A stretch of DNA of 64,000 bases from Sapria himalayana (GCA_029783825.1 JAREIK010014506.1:1-64000), one strand, 5' to 3'; positions 24,455-38,812 are shown, counted from the stretch's first letter. A program made the numbers and translations. The notes: generated from the letters alone by a model not told the origin.

Positions 24455-27090
24455 TGCCTTAGAAAAGGAAGCAAAGCATTGATGCTGGTCCTTTAGAAGC
24501 TAAGCCTCATTCCACTCCCTCCAATAAATCTACTTAGCCTTAAGAAGAGGGGCCATGGCCTTAGTTAGAGTAATGCTTCGTAACTTCTCGGATCAAATAT
24601 TTTAGCCCCTTGCCATGAGAGTAGTTGTATAGTAGGAAGGTCAACCTAAATCTCACTAGCACTCGTGGGGCAGTCAGAATATAGATTTACATGAATCAGC
24701 TTTCCCTACATTAGAAGCTCTAATCTTACTTTCTTCTTTCCTCAATCAAGAGCTTACAAAGTTGCTCACTTTGCCCTTGTATGAGCTGATTCTGCCTTGG
24801 AACTCTTCTTAGATGGAGATTCTATAGTAGGAGATGCAGTCTTAGGTGCTTCTTTTTCCTTTTCATCTACCTAGAGGGAACAACTTACAGAAATTTGCTG
24901 CTGAAGAAGTAGCGTCAATTATAGTTTTAAAAAGTTTTTCTTCATCTAGCACATAACCTTCCTCATCACTAATGGTTGACTCTTCTTCTTCCACCTAATG
25001 GGATGAAAGCCTTCCTCCCTCAAGTGAGGCAAAGCAAAGCTCAACTGAGCACCACATCCTAAACTCATAAACCAATTGGTGTTGCACACTCTCTTTTAAT
25101 GAATCTTCACTCTTGACTGAGACTTCTAACATGGATTAGTGGACTGGGAATTGCTACCTACACTATGGAATGCATCCGTCTTCTTGCTCCTTTACTGATT
25201 TGGCATTTAGCGAATAATTCAACATATTCGGATGCCCTATATTATTCCATATATCCCTGACTCAGCTGATTTTGAATGGATTGCCTTTCACCCCTTTCAA
25301 ATGAATCTTCATTTTTGGTTGACTATCCATTGGTTGATGATGATACTTCTACTTAAGCCATGTATTCTCTAGTGGCATCTACTTTAAAGGTTAGCTTGGG
25401 TCTTCTCACTATGATAGCATTAGGTAGCCGAAAAAGCTATCATTAGTGAAATCCCTACTTACTTAAGCCTTTATTCTGTGTTTGATCCTCAATTTATTCT
25501 ATGTGAAAAGTGAAAACTCCCCGCATTATTCCTTCCTACTCTAAAAGTATATGAAAATAGTGGACATACACTTGCTGAAGCATCAATTCATTTACACTCC
25601 ATAGATTGACTCACTATTAGCGCCTTTGCTTCTTTTCTTTAAAGGCTCATAAGAGAAACCATTTTAGATGGGGTAGCAACATAAGGGAACCACTACGTAC
25701 TCCCAAAAACAAAACTCCACCCCTATAATTTTTTAACATTGCACCTGGCTCCAAAGAGGAAGGACGTAGGTGGAATATAACTATTATTAGCCTCATTTTG
25801 TGACATCATATCACTACAAGTTAATCCCCAGATCAATATATCTCTTAATAGATTCTTGTGCCAAAATGACCAGATAGGATAGGATAACACCCAGCCTTCC
25901 AATAACTTTTTTTGAAACAACTATAACACAGGGACTACTTCCACTAGGGATTTTATCCTAGCTCCAACTTCAGATTCTTGGAAATCATCCTCAACCATTG
26001 CTTCCTCGAAAAAGACAACCAAATGGATATTGGAGTTTCAGCGCATATCTCTTCTCAGGAAGGATGGCTTATTCAGAAAGAGACCTATCTTTGTATTGCT
26101 GGATGTTTAAAGTAGGAGAAGCTAATGGTTGAGATGGTAGAATTATTTCTTTCTCACTCCTTTCTTTTTGATTTTTCATCACGATTAAGGAAGGACTGCT
26201 TGCCCAACAAGTAGACTAATAAAATTAGCTCATTGTCTAACTAGCTTGAGCTCCAGCCCAAGTCTCCAAACCAAAGCTTCGGAGAGCTTTCTCTCATGTG
26301 AAGAGATTCCTTCTGTCTCTCCCTCAAACATGTCTCAATTCCTTGAATCCTAACAGCCATTCCTTTTGGGACCCCAGCCAAGGAGGGAATAAAGGCATGC
26401 AAGTGGATTTCATTAAAAACAAGACCTTGCTAGCCTGACTGAATAGTACGGATAACTTTCCAACCTAAAATCTTCTCCCTGATTTTTTTTTGTAACTTAA
26501 TTCCAAAGTTCATCTCTTCATCTTCCAAGTATACCCTTCTGAAACAAATGAGCTATTCCACAACCAAACATATTCCATCTAGCCCTCATAATGGGAATGT
26601 CGGATGAAGAAAGAATGTCGTACTTGTTTGAAAAGAAGGAAATAAGAGGGTAGGTCAGTAAATTTTATAATACTAACATTCTTATACTCTTATTTGCAAG
26701 GATTAGTTTGGACCAAGGTAGCTTCTAAACTTGCTAGTTCATCAGCATTATGATTTTGTGACCATGGAACATGCTCGACATTTACTTCGAGGAATTGACT
26801 TAGGATAGAAGCATGCCTTTATGAAAGAAAAAAAGGCTCGAGAGACCTCTTTTTTTATTACTTATAAATAGGGTAACTTAGATGATCTTCTAGCTAGACC
26901 TTCGAGACTGTCAATCTCTTTGAAGACTGGATCACTACCACCACTCCACTCATGATTTCTCAATCTCTATGAAAATGAGTTATTTTTTTTATTTTTTTTA
27001 TGAAAATGAGTTTTTTATTAGATTTGCATTTTGTAATTAATTGGGATAGCTGAGTTAGGGACTCTTCTCTTTAATTCACTAACATTAAAG
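24455..27090. other. 2.6-kb island of higher GC, origin unresolved
   Basis: Composition rises to roughly 40-45% GC by eye, against about 20-25% on both sides, and changes back near 27090. All frames carry frequent stops and there is no extended gene. One short minus-strand segment at 26690-26800 reads like a retroelement RNase H. Otherwise the texture resembles plant organellar spacer DNA. Candidates are a nuclear copy of mitochondrial DNA or a heavily decayed gypsy element. The island lies between the two genes of CACTA B, so it is probably a later insertion. Confidence 0.5.
26690..26805 (-). pseudogene. Short Ty3/gypsy-type RNase H-like segment
   Basis: On the minus strand one frame reads QFLEVNVEHVPWSQNHNAD followed by ELASLEATLVQ. 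This matches the C-terminal RNase H pattern of plant gypsy polyproteins (V.HVPR.QN..AD.LA.LA). Only about 35 codons are convincing, and neither flank shows integrase or RT motifs, so this is a weak call. Confidence 0.4.
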
Positions 27091-27655
27091 TGTGAAGGAT
27101 CTTCTCTTGTATAGCCATAAGTCATACTCATATGTAGGAAACTTTGGAATCACCTCATCATGGCATACATGAATTTACAATCATAGATTTTTCATCTTTA
27201 TCTTATTTTACACCGAAAGTTACTGATAGTGTCATCCCACCTATATCAGGAGACTCATGCATTAGTACTATAGTAGTGGTATCAATAGGATATTCATAAT
27301 CCACAATTTGCATGCCATGTAATGAAAAACTCTTCATTCGGCCAATAATTAACAATAAACAATACATAGCGTTCTTAATTTTACTACACGCATTCATTTT
27401 CATTTTTCAATTTTTTTCATTTTAATTAAATATAATTTAATATTTGAATTTTGGTATTTTTAAATAATAACAATATATGATATTGCTACTTATTGAACAT
27501 TAACATTTTGAATTAAACTAATTTTTTTTACAATATTTTGGATAAAAAATATAAATAAAATAAATTTTAACTTAGTAGTAGTATAATTTGTACATTTTGT
27601 TTATATGTATATGTACAAGCTGATGTTAAATTACTTATAGATTTATTCATTATGC
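27091..27655. other. AT-rich stretch before the second gene of CACTA B
   Basis: A minus-strand open frame at 27203-27403 has no recognisable motif. The remainder, to 27640, is AT-rich without features. Confidence 0.4.
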
Positions 27656-27659
27656 TATT

Positions 27660-29070
27660 CATACAAACACGAAGATAACTAAAGAGAAACTAGTTACAGA
27701 TGGTATAAAATGGAGCAAACTGCCCCAATGTATGAAAGAATTGTATTGGGAAGAATTTGAGATACATTTTTAATACATTTTTTGATTTTCAATTTGGTAT
27801 AATATGATTTAGTCTTAAAATAAATGCATTGCAATGTATTATTACTTTATTTCATTTTTGTAGAAAATGTAAAAATGAAATAACACTTTGGAGGTCTTAG
27901 TGAAGGATTCATGGAAACATGTGGTAAGTGTGAGATACAATGACAAGCTTGGAAAATTGAGAAAAAAATATGGTAAAGATTAAAAGCCTAAAAGTGTCCC
28001 CCTTAGTGTTTGAATAAAATAATGAGAATACGAGAATAATGAGGAGTTCATGGCCTCGTCACAGATGGCCTCACATAATCATCGATCAGAGAAAGAAGGT
28101 ACAGGATCAGGACCTTCAAAATATATTCGAGTTTCAAAGGATGCGCACCAATATTTAGTAGATTTTGTATAATTAATTTTTATTTTTTGTTATTATTTAA
28201 ATTTTTTGAATCTAAATGATAATACCTGTATGATAATGAATGTGTACTTTAATAGTAACTAATATTTATTTTCAGGAGGATGAGTTGGGACCTTCACCAA
28301 CACTGTTTGAGGTATTCAAGCGAATGCACAAGAAGAAGGATGAATAATTTGTGGACAAGTGTTCAAATGATATAAATGTAAGTTTCTCATTTTGTACTTA
28401 TAGTTTCATTTGAAAATTGCCAAAAATAAAAGAAAAAAAATTTAAAAAATTTACGATTTGGAATTAATTATAAATAAAATGCAAAGACATGTATATTTTT
28501 TTACATAACAGATGATTTATTATTTATGGACTCATTAAATATAATGACTACCTTCGTTTTCATATTATTTTTTAATAGCAAAAGCATAGTTTCTTTTGCT
28601 AGTATATAATTATTTTAATACATTTTTGATGAGTTGTGTTGTACTATAACAATTGTAGAAAGCTATGGAAAATATAATTGAAATTGCTTAATAATTGATA
28701 GATTCTTCTATTGAGATGCACTAGATTATTGTTGAGCATATTGACATTTAGGCTATCAGGATATAGCTGAAAAAATATTTAGTGTATAGTCTTGCTTCCC
28801 ATGCATCTACATTTTATCTAGGTCATGCTTGGAGTTCATCATCATCATCTTTTAATTACAATAATATGTATAATGAGAGATTGAATGAGGAGATGTAGGA
28901 AATTGAAGATTCATTACAAATGAAAAATGAGGAGATGCAACAAAAGAATGAAGAGATGCAAAAAAAGAATAAAAAAATGCAAAAGGAAATTGAAGAAATG
29001 AGAAAAAGAGAGGCTGATAGATTTAAAAGAGAGGAGGAAATAATGAAAAAGTGAGGATAAAATACAATAG
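27660..29070 (+). pseudogene. Transposase_24-like accessory gene, degenerate (element B)
   Basis: Separate exon-like pieces fit PF03004: KWSKLPQCMKELYWEEFEIH (about 27708-27768), then NNEEFMASSQMASHNHRSEK (28039-28095) with GTGSGPSKYI, then ELGPSPTLFEVFKRMHKKKD (28285-28344) followed by a stop and FVDKCSNDI. The C-terminal part at 28850-29056 encodes a strongly charged heptad-like repeat (NEEMQQKNEEMQKKN...), a likely coiled coil, ending in stops near 29053. Pieces are separated by intron-like AT-rich gaps and by in-frame stops (28897, 28345). It sits downstream of the TNP2-like gene, as in elements A and C. Confidence 0.7.
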
Positions 29071-29822
29071 ATGATTTTGAAGATGGAGAAAATAATGTGT
29101 AAGTTAGGATAGGCATCATCTATTTTTCATCAATTTGAAGAGGATCTATCTAGATCTCTAGATAATAATAATCATTAGGCTAAGGACTCATATTTTTTTT
29201 GATGTTGTGTAATTAATTTTTTGCAGTGAATGTTTTTGATATGAAATTAAGGTTTTGTGTTAATATTTTTTTAATTTAGTAATGAATTGTATATTGAAAT
29301 TTATGGACATTTATTTTAGTTATCGAATATTTTATTCTATAGTGAATGTTATGTGAATGTAATTTGGTGTGTAATATGTGGATGTGCTTATTTGGTTCGA
29401 GGTTATATAGTTTTGGTATGTAATTATATATTATATACAACATATATAAACTATACAAATAAAACATGTTCTTGTTGTAGACTATAGAAATGGAAAATTT
29501 CATTTCTAAATACATTTCTAAAAAGAAATGGATGATGCATTTCTTTGATAATCCATCACTCATTTAAAAATGGATAATAAGATTTTATATTTTCTATCAG
29601 AAATTTAGTGATTGAATCCATGATTAGTTAGCCATCTCAAGTTTTATCGATGGACTTATTATATCTATTTAAAAAAACATCATTGCTTTATCTATTTCTA
29701 AAAATTTAGAGAGGATGATTTTAAAAACATATTCTTTTTGTTTCAAATTAGATCACTATTTGAACATACCGATCGAATTATAAAAAGAATGGGTCATTTT
29801 TGATTCTATCTTTTATTTTAGT
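29071..29822. other. Right non-coding end of CACTA B
   Basis: AT-rich sequence with several TAGAAATGG / CATTTCTA motifs at 29480-29740, mirroring those at the left edge. It ends near TTTTATTTTAGTAAGATA, where GATA repeats begin. Confidence 0.5.
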
Positions 29823-32800
29823 AAGATATATAGATAAATAGATAGATACAAAGATCAGTAGATTAATATATAAATATATAGATACACATATAGAAAGATA
29901 GATAAATAAGTAGAGATAAGTAGATTGACAAAGAGATACAGATATTAAAGGACAGATAGACATATCATAGATGGATATATAAAAAGAAAGAAAGTTAGAT
30001 ATATAGATAGATAGATAGATAGATATAAAGATAAATAGATAGATAGACAGATAGAAAGATAGACATATAGATATATAAACATATTAGCAAATAAATAGAT
30101 AGACAGATGGATAGATAGATAGATAAACAAATAAATAGAAATAAAGATAGATAGATAAATAAATAAATAGATAGATAGAAAAATTGATAGATAGACAGAT
30201 AGATATATAGATAGAAAAATAGATAGATTGACAAATAGACATACAGACATACAAAAAAAGATATAGATAGAAATATAAAAAGATAGATTGATAAATAGAT
30301 AGAAAGATAAATAGATAGAGAGAAAGAGAGATAGATTATTAGCAAGATAGATAGATAGATAGACCGATAGATAGATATATATATATATAGATAGATAGAC
30401 ATACAGATAGATAGATAGACAGATAAATAGATAGATAGATAATTAAATAAACATTTTGACAAATAAAGAGATTGGTTGATAGATTGATAGATAGATAGAT
30501 AGACAAATTGACAAATTGACAGATAGATGGATAGATCGATAGACATATAAATAGATAGTTAGATAAATAGATAAATATATGTATATATATATATATAGAC
30601 AAATAGATAAATAGACAGACATACAGTCATACAGACAAATAGATATATAGATGGATTGATGGACATATAGATAGATATATGGATAGATAGATAGAGAGAT
30701 ATATAGATAGATAGGTATATAGATAAATCCATAAATAGATAGATAGATAGATAGAGAAATGACAAAAAGACAGATGGATAAATAGATAGATAGATAGATA
30801 GGAAAATAAATAGAATGATAGACAAATAGATAGATAAACAAATACATTGATAGATAAATAAATAGATTGATTGATAGACACACATATAGATAGACAAATA
30901 GAAAACCCAACACAAAGATAGATATAAAGTCAAATAAAGAGATAGATACATACATACATAGATTGAACGATAGCAATAAAGAATGGTCGATAGAACGATA
31001 GACAGATAGATAGATAAATAGATTAAGAGATTGACTAATTGATATATAGGTAGATAGACATATAGACAGATAGACAGATAGACAAATAGAAAGATTGAAA
31101 GTTAGATAGATAGACATATACACATAAAGACATATAGACAAACAGATTGATTGATTGATTGACAAATACATAGATATCCAGATACATAGATAGTGAATTT
31201 AACAAATAGATAGTTAGATAGTTTGGCACATATATAGATAAATATATAAATAGATAGATGGATAAAATGTTAGATAGATAAAAAAATAGATAGATAGATA
31301 TATAGAAAGATAGATAGATAGGTAGACAGATATATAAATATAATAAAAGATAAATGGATAAATAGATAAATAGATAGATAGACAAATAAACAAATAGACA
31401 TCTAGATAAATAGACAGACAATTAGATTACACAAATAGATAGATTGATAGATAGACTAACACAAACAAAAAATATGTAAATAGATAGATAAATAGATAAA
31501 TTGATAGATTTATTAATCGATTAATATATTCATACATAGATATAATGGTTGGTAGGTAGGAATAAAGGTTGGTAGATATATTGATAGAAACAAAAAATAT
31601 AGATTGATTGATATATATATATATATAAAGATTGATAGTTATAATTATAGATAGATATATTGATAGACATAGCTAGATAGGCACATAAATAGATAGATAG
31701 ATAAACTGAAAGATAGAAAGATAGATAAATAGATAGATAGATAAACTAAAAGATAGAAAGATAGATAAATAGATAGATAGATATATAGATAGATAGACAT
31801 ATAGTAGACAAATAAAAATATAAAGAGATAGATAAGTAGATAAATAGACAATTAGATAGATAGATATATAGATAGATATATAGACAAATAGACAAAGATA
31901 GATAGACATATAGATAGATAAATAAATGCTCAAATAGATAAACAGATTGATAAAAAAATAGACACATAGAAATTGACAAATAGATAGATCGATTGATAGA
32001 CAAACAAACAAACAAACAAAGAGATAGATAGATTGATAGATAGATAGATAGATAGGTTGGTAGATTGATAGATTGATAGTTAGAATGATCGATAAACAAA
32101 TAGATAGATAGACAGATAGATAGACAAATGGATTGATATATAGATAGAAAAATAGACTAAAAGAAAGATAAACAAATAGATAGATAGACAAATATACAAA
32201 TAAATAGATATAAAAATATATAAATAGATATATAGATAGATACACAAATAAACTAATAGACAAAAATATAGACATATAAATATACAATAGATATATCGAA
32301 ATATAGATAGATAGATATATAGATAAATAAATAGATAGATAGATAAATAGACTCTTAGAAAGATACATAGATAGACAAATAAACATATATATATATATAG
32401 TTTGATTGATTGATTGATTGAAATATATATATAGAAAAAATGAAAGATAGATAAACAAATAGATAGATAGACATATAAATAAATATACAAATATATAGAT
32501 TGATATATAGACACATAGACAAGATAGATAGATAGAAATATAAACAAATGCATAGATAGACATATAGATAAATAGATAGATAAATAGATAGATAAATAGA
32601 CATACATATAGTTAGACAAATAGACAAATAGATAGATAGACACAGACAATCAAATAATTAGAATGATAAATAGATAGATAGATAGATACATAGATATATA
32701 GATTGATACAGAGTTTGTAGATAAATAGATACATAGATAGATAGACATATAGATAATGAGATAGATTAACATAGAGACATAATCAAATTGATAGATAGAC

Positions 32801-33453
32801 CATTTGACAGAAAGATATATAAACATATAGACAAAGAGAAAGATTGATAGATAGGCATATATTGAGATTTAAAGATGGGCAGATAAATAGATAGATAGAT
32901 GGATAGATAAACAGATATAAAAATAGATTGATATACAAATAGACATAAAAACATATAACATTTAGAATATTTGATAGATAGATAGATAAGCAGATTGATA
33001 GGTAGACTTATAGATAGATAGACAAAGTGATTGATAGACAGATAAATAGGCAAACACATATAGATTTATAGATAGATTGATTAAAGGATTGACTAGTTGA
33101 CAAATTGATATATAGATAGGTAGACACATATACAGATGGACAAATTGAAAGATATATCGGCAGATAGATAGATAGATAGACATACATATTAATATGCAAA
33201 TAGACAAATTAAAACATCGACGAACAAATAGTAAAACAAATAGATCAGATAGATGGATATAAAGATTAATAGATAGACATATAAACAAGTTGACATATAT
33301 ATTGATTGATATATTGATAGAAAAAAACACAAGAATATAGATAGATAAACAATTAGATAGATAATAGACATATAGAGAGATAGATAATTATATATATATA
33401 TATATATATAAGTAGATTTATATATAAACATATACATAGATAGAAATATAGAT

Positions 33454-33484
<31 letters not shown>

Positions 33485-34274
33485 TAGATCAATATAAAGA
33501 TTGATAGTTAGATAGATAGGCACAAAAAATATAGATAGCTAGATAGATAGATAGACGGTTATACATATTGATAGCTAGATGGATAGATAGATGGTTATAC
33601 AAATAGATAAATAAAAAGTGATTTTGATAGATATATTGAAAGATAGACAGGTAAACAAATAAAAATAGAAAAAAACAAATAGATAGATACACAAATAAAT
33701 AAATATACAAAAACACAAATAGTCATGTAGATAATTAAAAATAAATATAGATATACAAATAGATAGATCAATAAATAGACTGATAGACAAACAAACAAAA
33801 TGGTAAATTAATAGATAAATAGATAAACATAAAGAGAGATAGATAGATAGATATATATATATATATATATTTAGATAGATATTGAGATATACAAATAGTC
33901 AGAAAAATATACATATAGATATATAGAAAGATAGATAAACAAGTAGATAGATAAGCAGATATAAAAATATAAAAAAGACATATAGATAGATAGATAATTA
34001 GACAAATAGAGAGAGACAAATAGTCATAAAGATAAATTTATAGACATTTAGATAGACAAATAGATAGATTGATCGTTAGATTGACATACAAACAAACAAA
34101 AAGATAAATTAATAAATACATAGATAAACAGAGTAATAGTAAGATTGATTAATTGCTTGATTTATAGATAGATAGATAGATAGGTTAGTAGGTAGGTTGC
34201 TATGTAGCTAGGTTGGTAGTTAGATAGATAGATAAAAAGAAATAATGTAGATCGATAGATAAGTAGATAGATAG

Positions 34275-34328
<54 letters not shown>

Positions 34329-37300
34329 ATTATAGTTAGAAAGATAGATATATTGATAGACAGATAGACAAATAGATAGATAAACTCATATATAGATATA
34401 TAGACAAATAGATCATTAAATAGATAGATAGACAAATATATATATATATATATATATAGATAGATACATAGAAAGATAAACTATAGATAAATAGAAATAT
34501 AAAGAAATCGACATGTAGATATATAGACATTTAGATAGGCAAATATATAAATAGATAGATTAATAGATTGACAAAGAGACAAAAAAAGATAAATAGACAA
34601 ACATATAACCAAATAGACAAATAGGAAAATAGATAGATAGATAGTTAGATAGATAGATAGACAAATAAATAGATAAGAAAATACACAAATAGACAGATAT
34701 ATAGATAGACAGATATATAGATAGACAGATATATAGATAGATAGACATATAGATAGACAAATAGTTAGATTAACATATAGATAGATTTTCAAACAAATAA
34801 AATGATAATTGATAGATTGATAGATATATAAATAGATAGTTAGACTGATTGAAAGATAGTTAGAAATATATAGAGAAAATAGATAGAGAGTTAGATAGAT
34901 AGATAGATAGACAAATAGATAGGCAAGATAGATAGATGAATTGATAGAAAGAGAGATATACAAATCGATAAAAAAATAGATAGACAAAAAGATAAATATA
35001 CAGATCGACAAATAGTCAGATTGATAGATAAATAGGTTGACGAACAATAAAGAGATAGATAGATTGTTATATCAAGTGATTGATTTACTACTTGAAAGAA
35101 AGAAAGATAGAGAGATAAATTGATATATAGATAGATAAAAAAAGTTTCATAGATAGATTGATAAATTTATAAAATGTTAGATAGATAGAGACATAGATAC
35201 ATAAATAGATAGATCAGATAGATAGACAAAATGAAAAATAGATAGATAGATAGTCAGATAGACATATAAATATTTAGACAAATATACAAATTTATAGATT
35301 GATAGATATAAATATAGACAGATTGACTAATAGGCTACATGTCTATCAATCTATAGATAGATTGAGAGATGGATAGATAGATAAATAGACATAAAGATAG
35401 ATAAAAAGATATAGAGGTAGATAAATAAATAGATAATTTGTAGATGGATAGAGACATAAATAGACAGATAGACATATAGATAGATAGATAGATAGACATA
35501 TACATAGATAGATTTATAGTAAGATCAATATATAGACAAATAGGCATATAGATAGATAGATAGATCGAAATATAGAAATAGAAATATAGAGATAGATAGA
35601 TAGATAAGTCAAATAGATATATACATAGAAATATAAATAAAAAGATTAACTGATATATAGATTATTTATAGATATACAGATACATATATAGATAGAGAGA
35701 TATATAAATAGATAGCTAGATAGACATGTAGATAGATAGATAGAAAAAATACAAATAACAAATAGACAGATAGATAGATAAATAGAGATAGATAGATAGA
35801 TAGAAAAATAAATAGATAGATTGATAGAAAGATATTCAAATAGACATATAACAAATAGAAAGATAGTAAGATAGACACATAGACAAAGAGATAGACAGAT
35901 AGTTATCTAGATATATAGATAGATAGATAGATTGATTGAGAGATAGAGTGATAGTTTGATAGATAATTAGATAGATAGATAAGGAGAATGAAAAAAAGAC
36001 ATAAATTAGATAGACAGATAGACAAATAAATAGATAGAAAGATCTATAGATAGATAGATATATAGATAGACAAATAGTTCGATAGATGGATAGAATGATA
36101 GATATATAAACATATAGACAGATAGACATATAAATAGATAGATAGATAAACATATAGATAAAAAATAGATATAGAAACATATAGATATATTGACAGATAT
36201 AGAAATAAACAAATAGACACATAGAAAGATAGATTGATTGACACATTGATAGATGAATAGATAGATAGACAAATAGAGAGAGATAAATATACACATATAA
36301 AGATATAGATATAAAGACAAATAGACAGAGAAACAAATATACAAATAAATATATAGATATTTAGATTGATAAAAAGATAAATAGTTAGAGAGACAAGTAG
36401 TTATAGATAGATTGATTGATAGAATGATTGATTGAGAGATTGACAGATAAATATATAGAGATATTGAGAGATAAATAGTTATATAGATAGACAAATAGAG
36501 AGATACAAAGAAAGAAAGATACACAAATTGATAGATTGACATATAGATATATTGATACACAGATTGATAGAATGACATATAGATAACTAGACAGATAAAT
36601 AGATACAAAAAAATATAATTAGATAGATAGATAGATACACAAATACATAGTTAAATAGATCGATAGTGAGTAGATAGACATATAAAGAGATAGATAGATA
36701 GACAGATAGACAAAGAGACATATAGACAGATAAATAGATATAAAGATAGATAGATAGACATATAGATAGATAAACATATAAATAGTTAGATAGTTAGTTA
36801 GATGGATAAATTTAAAGTTTGATAGCCATATAAAAATGAATAAAGAGAAATAGACAGATACATAGATACATATATACATAGAAAGATATAGATAGATAGA
36901 CAAATAGATAGATGGATAGATATATTAATAGACAAATAGACAGAAAGATAGATAAATATATAGACATATAGATAGATAAATAGTTAGACAGATAGATAGA
37001 CAGACATATATATAAGATGGATAGACAAATAGAAAGATTGAGAAATATACATATAGGTAGATAGTTAGATCAACAATTATATAGCTAGATAGATAGACTA
37101 ATATATAGAAAAAAAGATACACAGATACACATATAGACAAATAGCTAGATAGACAGAAACCAATATAGACAGATAGATAATAGACAAATATATACATAGA
37201 CAAATAGATATATAGACAATGTGATAGATAGTGAGATAGACGGGTAGATAGATATATTGATAGAAATATAGATAGGTAGATAGATAAAAAAATTCTTAGA

Positions 37301-37545
37301 GAGACAGATAGTCACATTGACTAGTAGACAGATGATAGATAGATAGATAGATAATATAGATTGACAAATAGAAAGAGAAAGAGATAGATAGACAGATAGA
37401 TATTTAGATAGATAGAAAGATTAATAAATTTATAGATAGATAGATAGATTAAGAAATATACATATATAAAGATAGATAGATAGACAAATTCACAGATTGA
37501 CAGATAGACTGATACACCAAAATAAATACATACACATATAGACAA
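29823..37545 (+). repeat. GATA array 2 (7.7 kb)
   Basis: Degenerate (GATA)n on + with GACA, AATA, TATA and GATT variants and embedded (TA)n runs, for example 34275-34325. Local duplications are visible, such as a 40-bp unit repeated at 31701-31740 and 31741-31780. A marker with AAACAAACAAA followed by TAAATTAAT recurs near 33789 and 34090, about 300 bp apart. Minus-strand frames up to 296 codons of (YLSI)n are a by-product of TATC repeats. It has the same orientation as arrays 1 and 3. Confidence 0.95.
31701..31780 (+). repeat. 40-bp tandem duplication inside GATA array 2
   Basis: Two adjacent 40-bp units beginning ATAAACTGAAAGATAGAAAG and ATAAACTAAAAGATAGAAAG differ by one base. This indicates recent local duplication within an otherwise degenerate array. 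Confidence 0.9.
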
Positions 37546-38343
37546 ATAGCTCTTTCCTTGATGAATAACCTCATACAAACAATGATCTTATATAACATGT
37601 TATTTTTATTAGGGGGACTCCCAGGATGAATAACCTCTATATCACTCTCGAAGTGTACCTGTGTGTGCCAGGCATGCCTCAATGTGTAAGACATGATAAT
37701 TTTTCCTCCAAAAAGCTATCAATAGAACAACTTATCAATTTATAAAGTAGAGAACATGACACCTAGCAAAATACAAGCAATATCACAAACATCATGCTCA
37801 TTAATAAGATAATTATATACAATATATATGTACATATATACTATATTATATAGACAAATACACTATAGTATATTTGGATGTCTTATGGCAATAGAATAGT
37901 AGGTATAGATATAAATATAGAACAGCAGGTAAAGTATTATCCCATTTATATATCACAAAAAAGAAACAAAACATCACTATCAACATTAATAAGAAATGCG
38001 AATATTATTTAAATTTTTGAAAATATATCTAAAAACTCTTAGAGAAAAACCTGTAAGACAGGCCACGAGCCAGGCTTGGTGCAATTAAAGTTTCCACCCT
38101 GCCTTCCTACAATTAGAACTCTCTCCCAGACCAAAGGCCTATAAGGCGGTTGCTCTTCCCCACCACTCCCCATAGTACCATTCTTCCGTGCGGCTTTCCT
38201 ACAAAATTTTTTCTCCTCTCCTTGTGCTTGCACCGATGATTTTGATCGCTTAGCTTCAAAAGGCACAATTTTTACTATGATTCAACTCAATCTTTGAATA
38301 TTAAAATATAAAATAAATAATAAATTAATTGAATGGAGATCCA
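37546..38343. other. Unassigned segment after GATA array 2
   Basis: 37546-37700 has mixed composition (for example AGGGGGACTCCCAGGATGAA) and could be an LTR or gene fragment. 38040-38270 is a GC-richer patch with a 75-codon minus-strand frame (38039-38266) of normal amino-acid variety (MPFEAKRSKSSVQAQGEEKK...). I do not recognise it, and see no promoter, splice or domain evidence. It may be a captured exon fragment. Confidence 0.4.
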
Positions 38344-38373
38344 ATGCTTTACAATAATATTATTGTAAAGCAT
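38344..38373. other. 30-bp perfect palindrome
   Basis: ATGCTTTACAATAAT is followed immediately by its exact reverse complement. A decayed relative (CCAATGCTTTATAATAATATT) appears 60 bp downstream near 38401. It may be the core of a small inverted-repeat element. Confidence 0.85.
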
Positions 38374-38766
38374 ATGATAAAATAATATTGATGTTGTATT
38401 CCAATGCTTTATAATAATATTAAAATAAGCATATCATAATATTTTAACAACTTTCATTTATTAGTAATAATGTTTGATAATACTCAAAATTGAATTAGAA
38501 TAAAAAAACAAAGTGTTTTGATGCATTCGAAAGATATAGAAATGTATTCCATATATATTGATGATTTATATTTAATTTTATTTATTACAAATTTTCTTTA
38601 AAATGTAACAAATTTTTTAATATGAATAAATGGTTTATATTAAAATTCAATGAAGTTTAATGATGCTTGATATGTTTGATAATATTCATGGATTAGTTTT
38701 TTTTTCAATGAATTTAAATTAGCTTGGATATTAATCGATATTTTTTAACATTATTCCACATGTGTT

Positions 38767-38769
<3 letters not shown>

Positions 38770-38803
<34 letters not shown>

Positions 38804-38812
38804 CTACACACC

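Larger units (their letters stand above)
19325..29822 (+). mobile_element. Decayed CACTA-type element B with two genes, inserted in GATA DNA
   Basis: GATA repeat DNA stops near 19290 and resumes at 29823. Between them lie a TNP2-like gene (20655-24107) and a Transposase_24-like gene (about 27660-29070), in the same order and strand as element A. Both edges carry TAGAAATGGAAA-type motifs (19400-19760 and 29480-29740), as expected for subterminal repeats. Clean terminal inverted repeats are not visible. The right edge reads, on the minus strand, CTTACTAAAATAAAAG, which could be a mutated CACTACTAAAA. The element was later invaded by a copia fragment (23320-23921) and a GC-richer island (24455-27090). 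Confidence 0.6.

Noticed and set aside
29945..37578. Dozens of minus-strand open frames of YLSI-type repeats, up to 296 codons, here and in the other GATA arrays
   Set aside because: (TATC)n has no stop in any of the three frames, so long frames follow from composition. There are no domains and no codon bias beyond the repeat.
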